Below are positions 34,527-42,287 of a stretch of 64,000 bases of DNA, one piece after another. Within the stretch, counting starts at the first letter, position 1. Every line of letters begins with the position of its first letter. The notes under the pieces were generated by a model, which made no database searches, was not told where the DNA came from, and worked only from the letters and a program-made list of their open reading frames with translations. A program made the translations under genes and the position numbers. The stretch comes from Pseudomonas sp. JAI120 (GTDB lineage Bacteria > Pseudomonadota > Gammaproteobacteria > Pseudomonadales > Pseudomonadaceae), in assembly GCF_014207255.1 (NCBI RefSeq), contig NZ_JACHCZ010000002.1, positions 186,001 through 250,000 of the forward strand. The letters are read 5' to 3'.

Positions 34527-35369
34527 AGGTCTTTCTCCAGAAGAACTGCTGTTGAACTCAGCGATGAGTTGTTCAAGGGTGGATTCACGGTCGGCCATGC
34601 CCAATGCCACGGCATCGGAGCCAATCCGCATATCGCCCTGGCCGAAGTCGGCCAAAACGGTTTCAACACTGAGGCCACGGTAATTGGCGACGTCCTCGAC
34701 AAAGATGTCAGTCAGCCGGTCGACATGAGCCTGGGCCACAGCACGTCCTGATTCAGTGCTGAAGTCAGGGCGCTTTTTCGGGCTCTGGCTGCTGACGATC
34801 TCGAAACTGCCGTCGTCGTCGCTTTTGCGCACCGTCAGCACCGTGCCGATGGAGCCCACGGCGCCGGTGCGGCTCATGACGATTTCATGGGCTGCTGCAG
34901 CTATCCAGTAGCCAGCGCTGGCCGCGTTACCGGACACATACGCAACCACCCGCTTGGGCGAGGCGCGGATCATCTGGCCGAATTCAGCGATGCCACTGGC
35001 AATACCACCGGGGGTATCCATCACCAGGATGATGGTGTCGGTGCGCGGATCGTCGACGGCGGTGGTGAACTCCTTGGCCAGCACATCCAGCGACGTCGCA
35101 CCGGACAGCGCCGTAAACAAGTTGGCGTAGCGGAACACCGGGCCGGTGACGGGCAGCAATGCCACATTGCCGCGCTGGGTCACCGCGCGACTGTTCTGCA
35201 AGGGTTTGCCCTGCCTGGCCTCCAAGGCTTCCGGGCCTTCATGCTCCCGGCGGGCGATGGCGGTAATGGTCTGCAGCATGTCCGGGGTGATGGCCCAGGG
35301 CTCGCGTGATACCAGGTCGAACGCCGTCACCCGGTGCACGGGAGGTGCATCGGTTGGGTTGTCGCTCAT
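34005..35369 (-). CDS. S49-family prohead protease with C-terminal scaffold
   Basis: Lambda C-type protein of 454 aa. The N-terminal S49/SppA peptidase (about 65-270) has VMDTPGGIASGIAEF, the nucleophile Ser151 in SGNAASAGYWIA and GAVGSIGTV. The C-terminal part (about 282-454) is Ala/Glu-rich and helical, as in scaffolds. An internal ATG at 34526 with its own ribosome site would make the scaffold alone. It removes scaffold during head maturation. Confidence 0.9.
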   Translation of the reverse strand: MSDNPTDAPPVHRVTAFDLVSREPWAITPDMLQTITAIARREHEGPEALEARQGKPLQNSRAVTQRGNVALLPVTGPVFRYANLFTALSGATSLDVLAKEFTTAVDDPRTDTIILVMDTPGGIASGIAEFGQMIRASPKRVVAYVSGNAASAGYWIAAAAHEIVMSRTGAVGSIGTVLTVRKSDDDGSFEIVSSQSPKKRPDFSTESGRAVAQAHVDRLTDIFVEDVANYRGLSVETVLADFGQGDMRIGSDAVALGMADRESTLEQLIAEFNSSSSGERPMSTTTNSNAPAPTAEKPVINREYLAANHAELLASLEHDAHAAGAAAGARAECERIQAVEAAALPGHEELIATLKFDGKTTGAEAAAQVIGAEKTKRAGALADIRAQAPAPVPNALTPPAAPEAVKEDPESPLEERAKATWDSDKELRAEFGTFEAYHGYRKATERGLVKVLKK

Positions 35370-35371
35370 AG

Positions 35372-36982
35372 TTAGGTCCGTTCAGGAAGATCAGGATTGG
35401 CCGCAGGCTCATCCTCGGGGCGAGCCGTTGGTGACACGGATAGGCCGTCATCGCGCCTACGCTTCACTTCAAGCGCACGCTGTTCGTGGTTCTCTTCCCA
35501 GTCACTGCCGTCGTAAAGCATGGATTCCTTGGCGAGCGTGCTGACGCCAATATCGATGCGCTTTTCGGCGGCATTGATGTCTTTGAGCGGATCAACTGTG
35601 CCAGGACCATCACCCACCCATAGCGACCCGCTGTACGCATAGCGCAGCAACGGGTGGTCGAAAAACCCGGGAGCCTCGATGTCTCCCTGTGCCACGGCCT
35701 CTTCAAGCCAATGCTCGTACACGGGCTGGCAGAAATGTTGGCCCAGGAAGTCACGGCAACCGCGAACGAATTGCCAAGCCTCCATCACCGCAGCACGTGC
35801 GGCGGTGTAACTGGCGGTAAAGTGCTTGATCAGCACCTCGTAAGGCAGCTCCAGGGCCATGCCGATCTGTCGAAGCATGGCGAGTACGAACGGATCAAAT
35901 GCCATGTTCGGGCGACCGGGTGATGCGGTATCAATCGACGCACCGTCGTCCAGTTCGGCGACAATGCCTCCACTGAGTGAGCCGTCCCAACCGCCCTGGT
36001 CGCGCCCGGCGGGTTTATCGCCACCCACCGGGGTGTTGCCGGTAACGGCCGATGCCAGAGGGCTCAGATTGCCGCTCTGCCCTGGCTTGATGAACACGGC
36101 GAAGAACGCAGACACCACCGCCGCTTCCAGCTCGGCATCGGTGTAACGGTCCAACTGCTTGAGCTTCTCGATCACCGGCGCCAAGTACGGCACACCGCGT
36201 GGCTGGCCCACCCGACGACGCCGGTACACATGCAGCAGCACCCGACCGCCGCGCTCGTTGAAGAACGGGCGGTCATCCCAGACGCGCTCTTTGACGCCGA
36301 GTGCCCCCGGGTGACTGCGCAAAATGTGAGCCTTGATCGGTGCACCATCGGCGTCACGCTCAATGCCGGCCGTGAGGGCTTCCGTGTCGGCCTTGTTGCT
36401 AGGGTTACAAACCCGGTCAGCCTCAATCAGTTGGATGCACGCCGAGTAGTGCTGGCCGGGTTGTTCTTTGTGCGTGAGCAACGTAAACACGTCACCGCTG
36501 CTCAGCACCGATCGCCAGGTCAGGTCCTGCAGACCATAGAAATTCTGCTCGCGGGTGATGTCGCAGCTGGTGGTTTCCGCCCAGGACTTGAACAGCGATT
36601 CGGTTTTGCGCTGCCACTCCCTGGCCTGGTCTTCGTCCCAGCCCAAAATCGAGCGATTGACCACTGACTTAAGCGCCAGGCCGGTGCCGACCGTCTTCGT
36701 CGTCACCGTGTTGATCGCACCACCGCCGATGGGATTGTTGCGTTCAAGATCTCGGCAGCGTTCGCGAAGCGTGGGCAAGTCGGGCAGCAGATCTGCCGCC
36801 GCACTGCCTGCCGTCGGGGTCCAGGCGCTCAGCGAACGCTTTGCCTTCGACGCGCCGCTGTAACCGCCCAAGGCAGTCATGGTCAGCCGAGCGTGCATGC
36901 GCTTGGCGCCGCGCTCGGGGCTTAGCCAAGTGATGGCCTTATCCAGCAGCGTCGGCTCTGGCACTTTCGGCGAGCGGCTCAT
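35372..36982 (-). CDS. Portal protein, lambda gpB family
   Basis: Dodecameric portal of 536 aa. Typical sequence: RDLERNNPIGGGAINTVTTKTVGTGL, DVFTLLTHKEQPGQ, QLIEADRVCNPSN, and VPYLAPVIEKLKQLDRYTDAELEAAVVSAFFAVF-type segments. It lies between the connector and the protease, as in lambda. The stop is three bases before the protease start. Confidence 0.94.
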   Translation of the reverse strand: MSRSPKVPEPTLLDKAITWLSPERGAKRMHARLTMTALGGYSGASKAKRSLSAWTPTAGSAAADLLPDLPTLRERCRDLERNNPIGGGAINTVTTKTVGTGLALKSVVNRSILGWDEDQAREWQRKTESLFKSWAETTSCDITREQNFYGLQDLTWRSVLSSGDVFTLLTHKEQPGQHYSACIQLIEADRVCNPSNKADTEALTAGIERDADGAPIKAHILRSHPGALGVKERVWDDRPFFNERGGRVLLHVYRRRRVGQPRGVPYLAPVIEKLKQLDRYTDAELEAAVVSAFFAVFIKPGQSGNLSPLASAVTGNTPVGGDKPAGRDQGGWDGSLSGGIVAELDDGASIDTASPGRPNMAFDPFVLAMLRQIGMALELPYEVLIKHFTASYTAARAAVMEAWQFVRGCRDFLGQHFCQPVYEHWLEEAVAQGDIEAPGFFDHPLLRYAYSGSLWVGDGPGTVDPLKDINAAEKRIDIGVSTLAKESMLYDGSDWEENHEQRALEVKRRRDDGLSVSPTARPEDEPAANPDLPERT

Positions 36983-37200
36983 CGCGGCGTAATCCCACGC
37001 AGGACGATCCCCCGAGGGCGACCGCTCTCCAGTCGATCAACTTGCTGTTGCCAGTAGTCGATCGTCTTGGTGATTTCGGCAAGGTCGGCGTATTCCAATT
37101 GCCGGGTGCCGATGCGGTAGCTCTGCTTTTGGCTGACCTTCATGCTCGCATCGAGCCAGGCTTGCAGCTGGCCCTGCGCTTGTTCCAGGGTGATAGCCAT
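36979..37200 (-). CDS. gpW-like head-tail connector
   Basis: Protein of 73 aa (LEQAQGQLQAWLDASMKVSQ, YRIGTRQLEYADLAEITKTIDYW) with the helical gpW pattern. Encoded between terminase and portal, as lambda W is. It overlaps the portal start by ATGA. It seals the filled head. Confidence 0.8.
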   Translation of the reverse strand: MAITLEQAQGQLQAWLDASMKVSQKQSYRIGTRQLEYADLAEITKTIDYWQQQVDRLESGRPRGIVLRGITPR

Positions 37201-37203
37201 GAA

Positions 37204-39333
37204 TTAATTCCTGCGTTGGGAGAGCACGCGCATTGCACTACGGCGCCCAGAAACAACTCTCCCGCCAGAGGGCGGGAGATTGGGTGGTTCGACTGGTGGT
37301 GTCGGTTCCGGACCGGTCCCGTCCGTTTCGGGATCGGGTTCTGCCTCGGATTGATCCGGCTCGGGTGGGTCAAACAACGCACCCTGACGGATCTGTGCAT
37401 CGAGCCCTGCCCAGTCTTGCTCCCGCATCAAATGCGTTTTCAGGGAACGGGCCGCGTGCAACGCATACGTCTCGCAGTCGGTACCTTCGTTCGGTTGGCC
37501 GGCCTTTTTCTGCCAGACCTTGCGGTAGTGGTGTCGCCGGCTGGGCGCCTTCACTTCGGCGGTGATTTGCCGGAAATAATCCGGGCGCACCGTTTTGTAA
37601 AAGTGCATCCGACCAGGGCCATCACCGGTCAATGGCAGACGGCCCTCAATCCACAGATCCTTGGCCCGCGAGGTACCGACAATGTAAGGGCGCAGACCGT
37701 ACTTCGAGGCCTTTTGCTCTTTGTCAGTGTCGACGCCTTGCCGAGGCGCGCTGAAGATTTCCCGGCGCTCATCGTCGCGGGTGTTGCCACGTTCGCTCGC
37801 GCCCTTGATCGCCATCACGCCGTTGCGCTGATGCTTACGGCAAAACGCATACGCCGCGTCCTGGGTGATGGTGCCGTCCGAGGTATCCAGCGAAGTTGCC
37901 AGCACCCTCAGCTTGGCGCCGCAGGCGTGTGGGATCGGCGCAAACAGCAACTTTTCCAGATCCAGCCAGACTCCCTGGTCAGGCAGCACCACCTCGCCGT
38001 AGATCTCGCCCCAGTAGATCAGCCAGGATTCCTCGCCTCGGCCCCAGGCCCGCATCACCACCGCCAGACGATCGTGCTGCACGTCGACACCGGCGGTGAT
38101 CACCAGGCCCGCCATTGGCACAAACATTTCCGGGTAGTCCTCCGCTCGCTCAGCCAGTTTATCGGCCTCGGGCAGATCGGATTTGTACTCGTACGCACGA
38201 CCCTGTTTCTGGTTGACGAACTTGATCAGCAACGACAGGTTGCCAATCGACGCCTGGTGTTCGGCGTTGAGTTTCTCCCGCACGATGTCGGCCAGGCTGG
38301 TACCGGGGAGGCATGCGTACAGTTCGTTCAGCTCAATAAACCCGGCACGCCCAGCAAATGGCTTTGTTGCCACCCAGCCGCAATAAGGGTCGCCAGCGTC
38401 GATCGCGTTGAACACCGTGTTGCGGATGTTCTCTTTGCGCTGGTAGTCATCCCAAATTTCGCCACAATGCGGGCAACCGTAGCCGGCGGTCTCTGGATCC
38501 GCACGGCCGTAGATCTCGTGTGGCTGGGCGTCCTCTTCAATGTCGAGCCACTTGATATGGGCGAAATCCAACACATGCGACTGGCCGCACGCGTGGCAGA
38601 TGATCGGCAACACCCGGCAATCGGTCTGGGCCAGGCGCGCTTCGGTCTTGCTCGCGCCCTTGATCGCCGGAGTACCGCCCACCAGCATCTTCGAGCCGGG
38701 GTAGCGCTTGCCGCGCTCCTCCAGCAGGGCGATCGCATCACCCTGCCCCTTCACGTCGTCGCTGGTGTCGTCCGGTTCCTCCACCACCGACAAGCCCACC
38801 GAGGACGTGGACTTGACGTTGCCGGGAGAATTCGACGCCACCAGCTTGAGGAACCCGCCCGGGAAGGTCTTATGGTCCCAACGGTTGCCCGAGGTACGGC
38901 TGACGTCGACCGGCATCAACTTGGCCACCTCAGTGTTCGCCGTCACACCGAACTTGAGCTTTTCGTCATGAAAGTTTTTGCCGTCCTTTTCCTTGGCGAA
39001 CAGGATCATGATCGGGCGCGGCAGGTTATGGATGAACTTGAACAGGTAGCCGATCAAGAACCACGTCCAGCCGATCTGCGCCGCTTTCATCAAGTCGACC
39101 TCGCTCACCCGTGGATCGTCCAGAGCGGCGGCAACCCCGAGGAAGTAAGGCGTGTATTGGAAATCGTATAGGCCATGCAGCACGCCGCTTTCGGCGGGCA
39201 GGTAAAACTCGGTGCTCAGGTAGTGCGCGGTCGGGATGTCACGCGGCGGGTTGAATTTCCCCGCTGCTGCCGACAAGCTCCGCGCCAAGTTTTCGCGCGT
39301 AGCCTGCAATTCGCTCGGTCGTAGGTCCAGCAA
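37204..39333 (-). CDS. Terminase large subunit, GpA family
   Basis: DNA packaging ATPase and nuclease of 709 aa. A variant Walker A (KAAQIGWTW, from about residue 83), a Walker B-like GLSVVEEPDD and two CxxC pairs (CHACG, CPHCG) of the GpA zinc-finger region are visible; TAGVDVQHDRLAVVMRAWG begins the nuclease domain. The first candidate start is TTG 39333 inside the small subunit gene, with no ATG or GTG shortly downstream. A TTG start or expression coupled to the small subunit is likely. Cos-type packaging is expected from the family. Confidence 0.92.
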   Translation of the reverse strand: MLDLRPSELQATRENLARSLSAAAGKFNPPRDIPTAHYLSTEFYLPAESGVLHGLYDFQYTPYFLGVAAALDDPRVSEVDLMKAAQIGWTWFLIGYLFKFIHNLPRPIMILFAKEKDGKNFHDEKLKFGVTANTEVAKLMPVDVSRTSGNRWDHKTFPGGFLKLVASNSPGNVKSTSSVGLSVVEEPDDTSDDVKGQGDAIALLEERGKRYPGSKMLVGGTPAIKGASKTEARLAQTDCRVLPIICHACGQSHVLDFAHIKWLDIEEDAQPHEIYGRADPETAGYGCPHCGEIWDDYQRKENIRNTVFNAIDAGDPYCGWVATKPFAGRAGFIELNELYACLPGTSLADIVREKLNAEHQASIGNLSLLIKFVNQKQGRAYEYKSDLPEADKLAERAEDYPEMFVPMAGLVITAGVDVQHDRLAVVMRAWGRGEESWLIYWGEIYGEVVLPDQGVWLDLEKLLFAPIPHACGAKLRVLATSLDTSDGTITQDAAYAFCRKHQRNGVMAIKGASERGNTRDDERREIFSAPRQGVDTDKEQKASKYGLRPYIVGTSRAKDLWIEGRLPLTGDGPGRMHFYKTVRPDYFRQITAEVKAPSRRHHYRKVWQKKAGQPNEGTDCETYALHAARSLKTHLMREQDWAGLDAQIRQGALFDPPEPDQSEAEPDPETDGTGPEPTPPVEPPNLPPSGGRVVSGRRSAMRVLSQRRN

Positions 39334-39733
39334 CTTTGGCCACCACTGTTCGATCTACTGTGAGTTTCTGCACGTTCTCGATTTCCTGAATGATGCGTTC
39401 AAGGCCGCCCAGGTATTCCCGGTTTGCGAAACTGGCCCAGTCAGACAGCGCACGCTCTGCCTCACCGGAGGGGATCAGTGAGCGCAGTTTTTCGTAATAC
39501 ACCAACCGTCCGTTGGCTGACTTTTGCTGCAGGTCATCGATCCGCGCTCTGTTGAGCTCCTCAAGTTGGCTGCCCCCGCGCCCAGCGGCTTTCGCGCGCA
39601 AATCGCGGATGTAGGCCGTTCGGATCTCGTCCATGCTTGCCGTTTGCCAATCCAGAGTCAGCCCCTTGAGCACGTCGCGGGCATTACGTTCGCTCATGTC
39701 CAGATGCTCGGCGATTTCATGTTGGGTTGGCAT
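39239..39733 (-). CDS. Terminase small subunit (Nu1-like)
   Basis: DNA-recognition subunit of 164 aa. The N-terminal winged-helix-like part (PTQHEIAEHLDMSERNARDVLKGLTL) is followed by a helical oligomerisation region and a C-terminal end that contacts the large subunit. The 3' end overlaps the large subunit by about 95 bases. Confidence 0.88.
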   Translation of the reverse strand: MPTQHEIAEHLDMSERNARDVLKGLTLDWQTASMDEIRTAYIRDLRAKAAGRGGSQLEELNRARIDDLQQKSANGRLVYYEKLRSLIPSGEAERALSDWASFANREYLGGLERIIQEIENVQKLTVDRTVVAKVAGPTTERIAGYARKLGAELVGSSGEIQPAA

Positions 39734-39941
39734 GGTCTGATCCTGTTGCTGGGAGGGAAGCGGAACCCCCCATGTCGGGTTGAATCTGCAAAAAAGTCGG
39801 GGTTCGAATTACCCCGATGGCCCCGCTGCCTGGAAGGACCCATTGATTTTGGGTCGCAGGTCGGCCTGTCAAGCCAAAACCCCGGCAATTCATTGAAAAA
39901 TCACCGTTTTTTGAGAAAAAATGCTCCGAACCGACAAGAGG
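39734..39941. other. Non-coding segment, candidate cos region
   Basis: 208 bases without a gene upstream of terS. It has a six-base-pair stem TCGGGG/CCCCGA around 39799-39819 and A/T-rich runs near 39890-39920. Lambda-type terminases cut at cos just upstream of the small subunit gene. The assignment is positional; no cohesive-end sequence is recognisable by eye. Confidence 0.3.
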
Positions 39942-40679
39942 TCAACCTCGCTCCATTTCCCGTGCCAGGGCACGTCGGAACAGCGGCTCGAACTCGGCCT
40001 CGGCCACTCGATTGGCGACACCGTAAAAGTCAAAGCGCCGGCGATACGTCGGGCGTTTGACGAAGATCAGGATGGGCCGTGCCCCGTTGCCGATACGCTG
40101 CCAGATACCCAAAGGGCCGGTGCCGTTGCCAGGCCGCCCCACGAAATAGTCCGGTGCGTTGCGGTTGCGGCGTCGGCTGCGCTTAGTGCGGTTTGCCATG
40201 AAGCCCGACACCCGCTCGGCTGCTCCGAGTGCGGACAGGATCTGCACGATCTGGCCGCGACTGATGTTGCCGTTGCCATCCATCCTGGCGCGCCGACCAG
40301 GGACGGCGTACATGTCCGCTGGCATCAAGCCGTAGTGGATCAGCGCTTTCTCAAATCGCTTATGTGGTCGGTTGCCACCGTCAATGTGCACCGGCAAGTA
40401 CTTGGACGCGGGCACACCTGAGCTTGCTTCGTCCTTGATCCACACACGGGCAAACAGGCGGCTGGTCGTGGCACTGCGCTTGAAGACCGAGTTGAGCGTC
40501 CAGCGCGTGGGCCGATCAAATACCCGCTCCAGCTCGGCCTTCTCTGCCGCCTGTACGCGTTCAGCGGTGAAGGTCAGCGCTTTGGCAGCGGCTATCGGCA
40601 CCTTCGACTTGCTGAGCCCACGCATCTCCCTAACGATCTTGTCGATGTTGTCACGCATCTCAAGTCGCATCATGGTCAT
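39942..40679 (-). CDS. gpZ-like minor tail protein
   Basis: Basic protein of 245 aa (MRLEMRDNIDKIVREMRGLSKSK, ALTFTAERVQAAEKAELERVFDRPT, FVKRPTYRRRFDFYGVANRVAEAEFEPLFRRAL) resembling lambda Z-type tail completion proteins. I chose ATG 40679, with AGAGG before it. It is unusual that it lies before the terminase rather than between head and tail genes. Overlap with the holin is excluded by this start. Confidence 0.65.
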   Translation of the reverse strand: MTMMRLEMRDNIDKIVREMRGLSKSKVPIAAAKALTFTAERVQAAEKAELERVFDRPTRWTLNSVFKRSATTSRLFARVWIKDEASSGVPASKYLPVHIDGGNRPHKRFEKALIHYGLMPADMYAVPGRRARMDGNGNISRGQIVQILSALGAAERVSGFMANRTKRSRRRNRNAPDYFVGRPGNGTGPLGIWQRIGNGARPILIFVKRPTYRRRFDFYGVANRVAEAEFEPLFRRALAREMERG

Positions 40680-40692
40680 TGCCTCTGGATGC

Positions 40693-41037
40693 TTATGGTC
40701 CAGCTTCACCGTTGGCTTGCGCTTCACGCAGACCAAGGCGCTTGGCCGCCCAGCGCTCGTACAGCCCGATCGCTACGTCTGCCCCTGCCATCGCCGTGAG
40801 GCATCCCAGCGCACCGGACGTCCAGATCGACATGCCTGCCGCATACAGCAGCATGATCGCCGATACCCCGCACACCACGCAGGCGCCGGACCGAAGGGCC
40901 AATCGTCGGATCAATGCCCAACCACGCGTCCCTTCCTTGTCCGCTCGCCACATCTCGCCCGACACACCGCCCACCAGGGCCAGGACGATCACTAACCAGA
41001 TCGGCATTTCTGCCAGCGCTTGCTGTTCGTTCGTCAT
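40693..41037 (-). CDS. Holin
   Basis: Membrane protein of 114 aa with three predicted transmembrane segments (about 12-30, 48-68 and 74-92) and a short charged C-terminus. This size and topology fit class I holins of Pseudomonas lambdoid phages, which often sit at the head of the late operon, apart from the endolysin. It would make the membrane lesion that frees the endolysin. Confidence 0.8.
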   Translation of the reverse strand: MTNEQQALAEMPIWLVIVLALVGGVSGEMWRADKEGTRGWALIRRLALRSGACVVCGVSAIMLLYAAGMSIWTSGALGCLTAMAGADVAIGLYERWAAKRLGLREAQANGEAGP

Positions 41038-41055
41038 TGGCCTACTCCGTAAACG

Positions 41056-41080
41056 AAAAAGCCCTGCACTAGGCAGGGCT
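41056..41080 (-). terminator. Terminator just before the late operon
   Basis: Stem AGCCCTGC / GCAGGGCT (loop ACTAG) with an A5 tract on the plus strand, hence T5 for leftward transcripts. It stands right before the holin. Leftward transcripts must pass it to express packaging genes, which fits control by the Q-like antiterminator. Confidence 0.75.
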
Positions 41081-41095
41081 CAAAAACGTTGTTGT

Positions 41096-41395
41096 CTAGT
41101 GGATGGGTAGTTCACTACTACGCGAACTCAACCTTCTACTTCTGTCGAGATAGTTATAGCCCGCATTGGTGACGCGCTGGATACGTATATCCGGAGCGTC
41201 CCCTTCAACATTGATACAACCCAAATCTACAAGCAGCTCGATATGGCCATCCACGACTACACCGGACCAATGGACACACTCGGCGCTGGAGAATTTGCTG
41301 CGAATATCCTTCGCCGATAAATTGAGCTTCCAGTCATCGGAGTCCTTGATGCAGACGTCTAAGATTTTCACCAACAGCTTCTGATCTCGTTCCAT
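41096..41395 (-). CDS. DUF2513-like hypothetical protein
   Basis: Protein of 99 aa that looks like a winged-helix DUF2513 member (MERDQKLLVKILDVC, VDGHIELLVDLGCINVEG, IQRVTNAGYNYLDRSRR). The family has no known role but is common in phages and mobile elements. It lies between two terminators in front of the late operon. Confidence 0.6.
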   Translation of the reverse strand: MERDQKLLVKILDVCIKDSDDWKLNLSAKDIRSKFSSAECVHWSGVVVDGHIELLVDLGCINVEGDAPDIRIQRVTNAGYNYLDRSRRLSSRSSELPIH

Positions 41396-41451
41396 TTCTC
41401 AGTTCCAAAAGAAAAATTGGCTGTACGAAGTAGTACGTCTGAGGAGAAATG

Positions 41452-41480
41452 AAAAAACCCGGCGCAAAGGCCGGGTTTTT
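41452..41480 (-). terminator. Leader terminator upstream of DUF2513 gene
   Basis: AAAACCCGGC-GCAAAG-GCCGGGTTTT: a strong GC stem with A and T tracts on both sides. It would stop leftward transcripts from the late promoter unless Q acts. Confidence 0.75.
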
Positions 41481-41570
41481 GGTGAGATCGCTGTTTGCGT
41501 ACCTCTTTGAACATGACTGATTTATACCCCTCCAGTCCGGTGGCAGCAAGAGCTCAGCGCTGCCACCCTG

Positions 41571-41621
41571 CAATCAACGGTAATCAACGGTAATCAACGG
41601 CAATACACCGGCAATCAACGG
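41571..41621. repeat. Ten-base direct repeats
   Basis: NAATCAACGG occurs at 41571-41580, 41581-41590, 41591-41600 and 41612-41621, with a diverged unit (CAATACACCGG) between the third and fourth. The even helical-turn spacing suggests binding sites for a protein. Terminase, a late regulator or replication initiator are all possible. Confidence 0.65.
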
Positions 41622-41931
41622 ACATATAACGTTACTGGCTCTAGCGCCGCAGGCATGGACCCTCTTGTCCCACTGTTTTCAAGAGAGGCGCGACGTCTGA
41701 AACACCGATGAATCAAAGCGGCGCCCCTCCGTCCTACTATTTATTACTTTTTCCATGTAAAGGGAGAATTAATAAACGCTGCGCGTACGCGCGCGCGTAT
41801 GTGGGTGTAAGCGTCACATGCGGGAAAGATGCAAAAAAGGTGGGACGGTGGGCCATCATCAATTAACACGCGGCGCGCAGATGACCCACCCGCCAAAACA
41901 CTAGCAGGCCGTACAGGGACGCGCCGCACCA

Positions 41932-42279
41932 TCAAGCTACGCGCTCCAGCAGCATGCCTGCGATCTCCAGATGTGCCGAATGCAAGCGCGCATAGAACTG
42001 CGTTCGACCACACCCGCAGTGCGCCCATTTCTGGCGTTCTACGCTTTCACGGTTCAGGTAATGCTCTTGCACCACTTGGGCCAGATGCCAGGGCAGACGC
42101 TTGTTTACGATCACCTCAATGTCTGCACTCCATGGCAGCAGCATCTTCGAACCGCCGCGTGTGCCTCGAATCAATTCCCCCCGGCAATCGATCAATTGAC
42201 CCAACATACTGCTGGCAGCCCCGTCAGGGCCACCGCCACCGTGCATGTCGAGCGCCCACAATTTCAACATCTCATCCAT
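41932..42279 (-). CDS. Antitermination protein Q-like
   Basis: Protein of 115 aa with a CxC pair in KWAHCGCGRTQFYARLHSAHLEIAG and LAQVVQEHYLNRESVERQ, the pattern of the antitermination Q family. It lies after the replication gene and before the late operon, where Q belongs. I chose ATG 42279 just after the primase stop; longer frames overlap the primase gene. It would let RNA polymerase pass the terminators at 41480 and 41080. Confidence 0.75.
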   Translation of the reverse strand: MDEMLKLWALDMHGGGGPDGAASSMLGQLIDCRGELIRGTRGGSKMLLPWSADIEVIVNKRLPWHLAQVVQEHYLNRESVERQKWAHCGCGRTQFYARLHSAHLEIAGMLLERVA

Positions 42280-42287
42280 TTCCGGGA

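Larger units (their letters stand above)
41396..41931 (-). promoter_or_regulatory. Probable late-promoter / Q-utilisation region
   Basis: About 540 bases without a gene between the Q-like antiterminator and the late genes. It contains a terminator hairpin (41452-41480), a row of ten-base repeats (41571-41621) and an alternating GC-rich stretch (GCGCGTACGCGCGCGCG at 41783-41799). By lambda logic the late promoter and the site where Q loads should be here. I could not fix -35 and -10. Confidence 0.45.

Noticed and set aside
37042..39171. A 709-codon rightward frame
   Set aside because: It is the antisense shadow of the terminase large subunit; its translation is Arg/His-rich with no domain.
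41571..41621. Short CRISPR-like array
   Set aside because: Repeats are only ten bases and mostly contiguous, with no spacers and no cas genes.
41783..41799. Alternating GC tract as Z-DNA or cos end
   Set aside because: Striking by eye, but it lies far from terS and has no flanking symmetry that would identify a terminase site.
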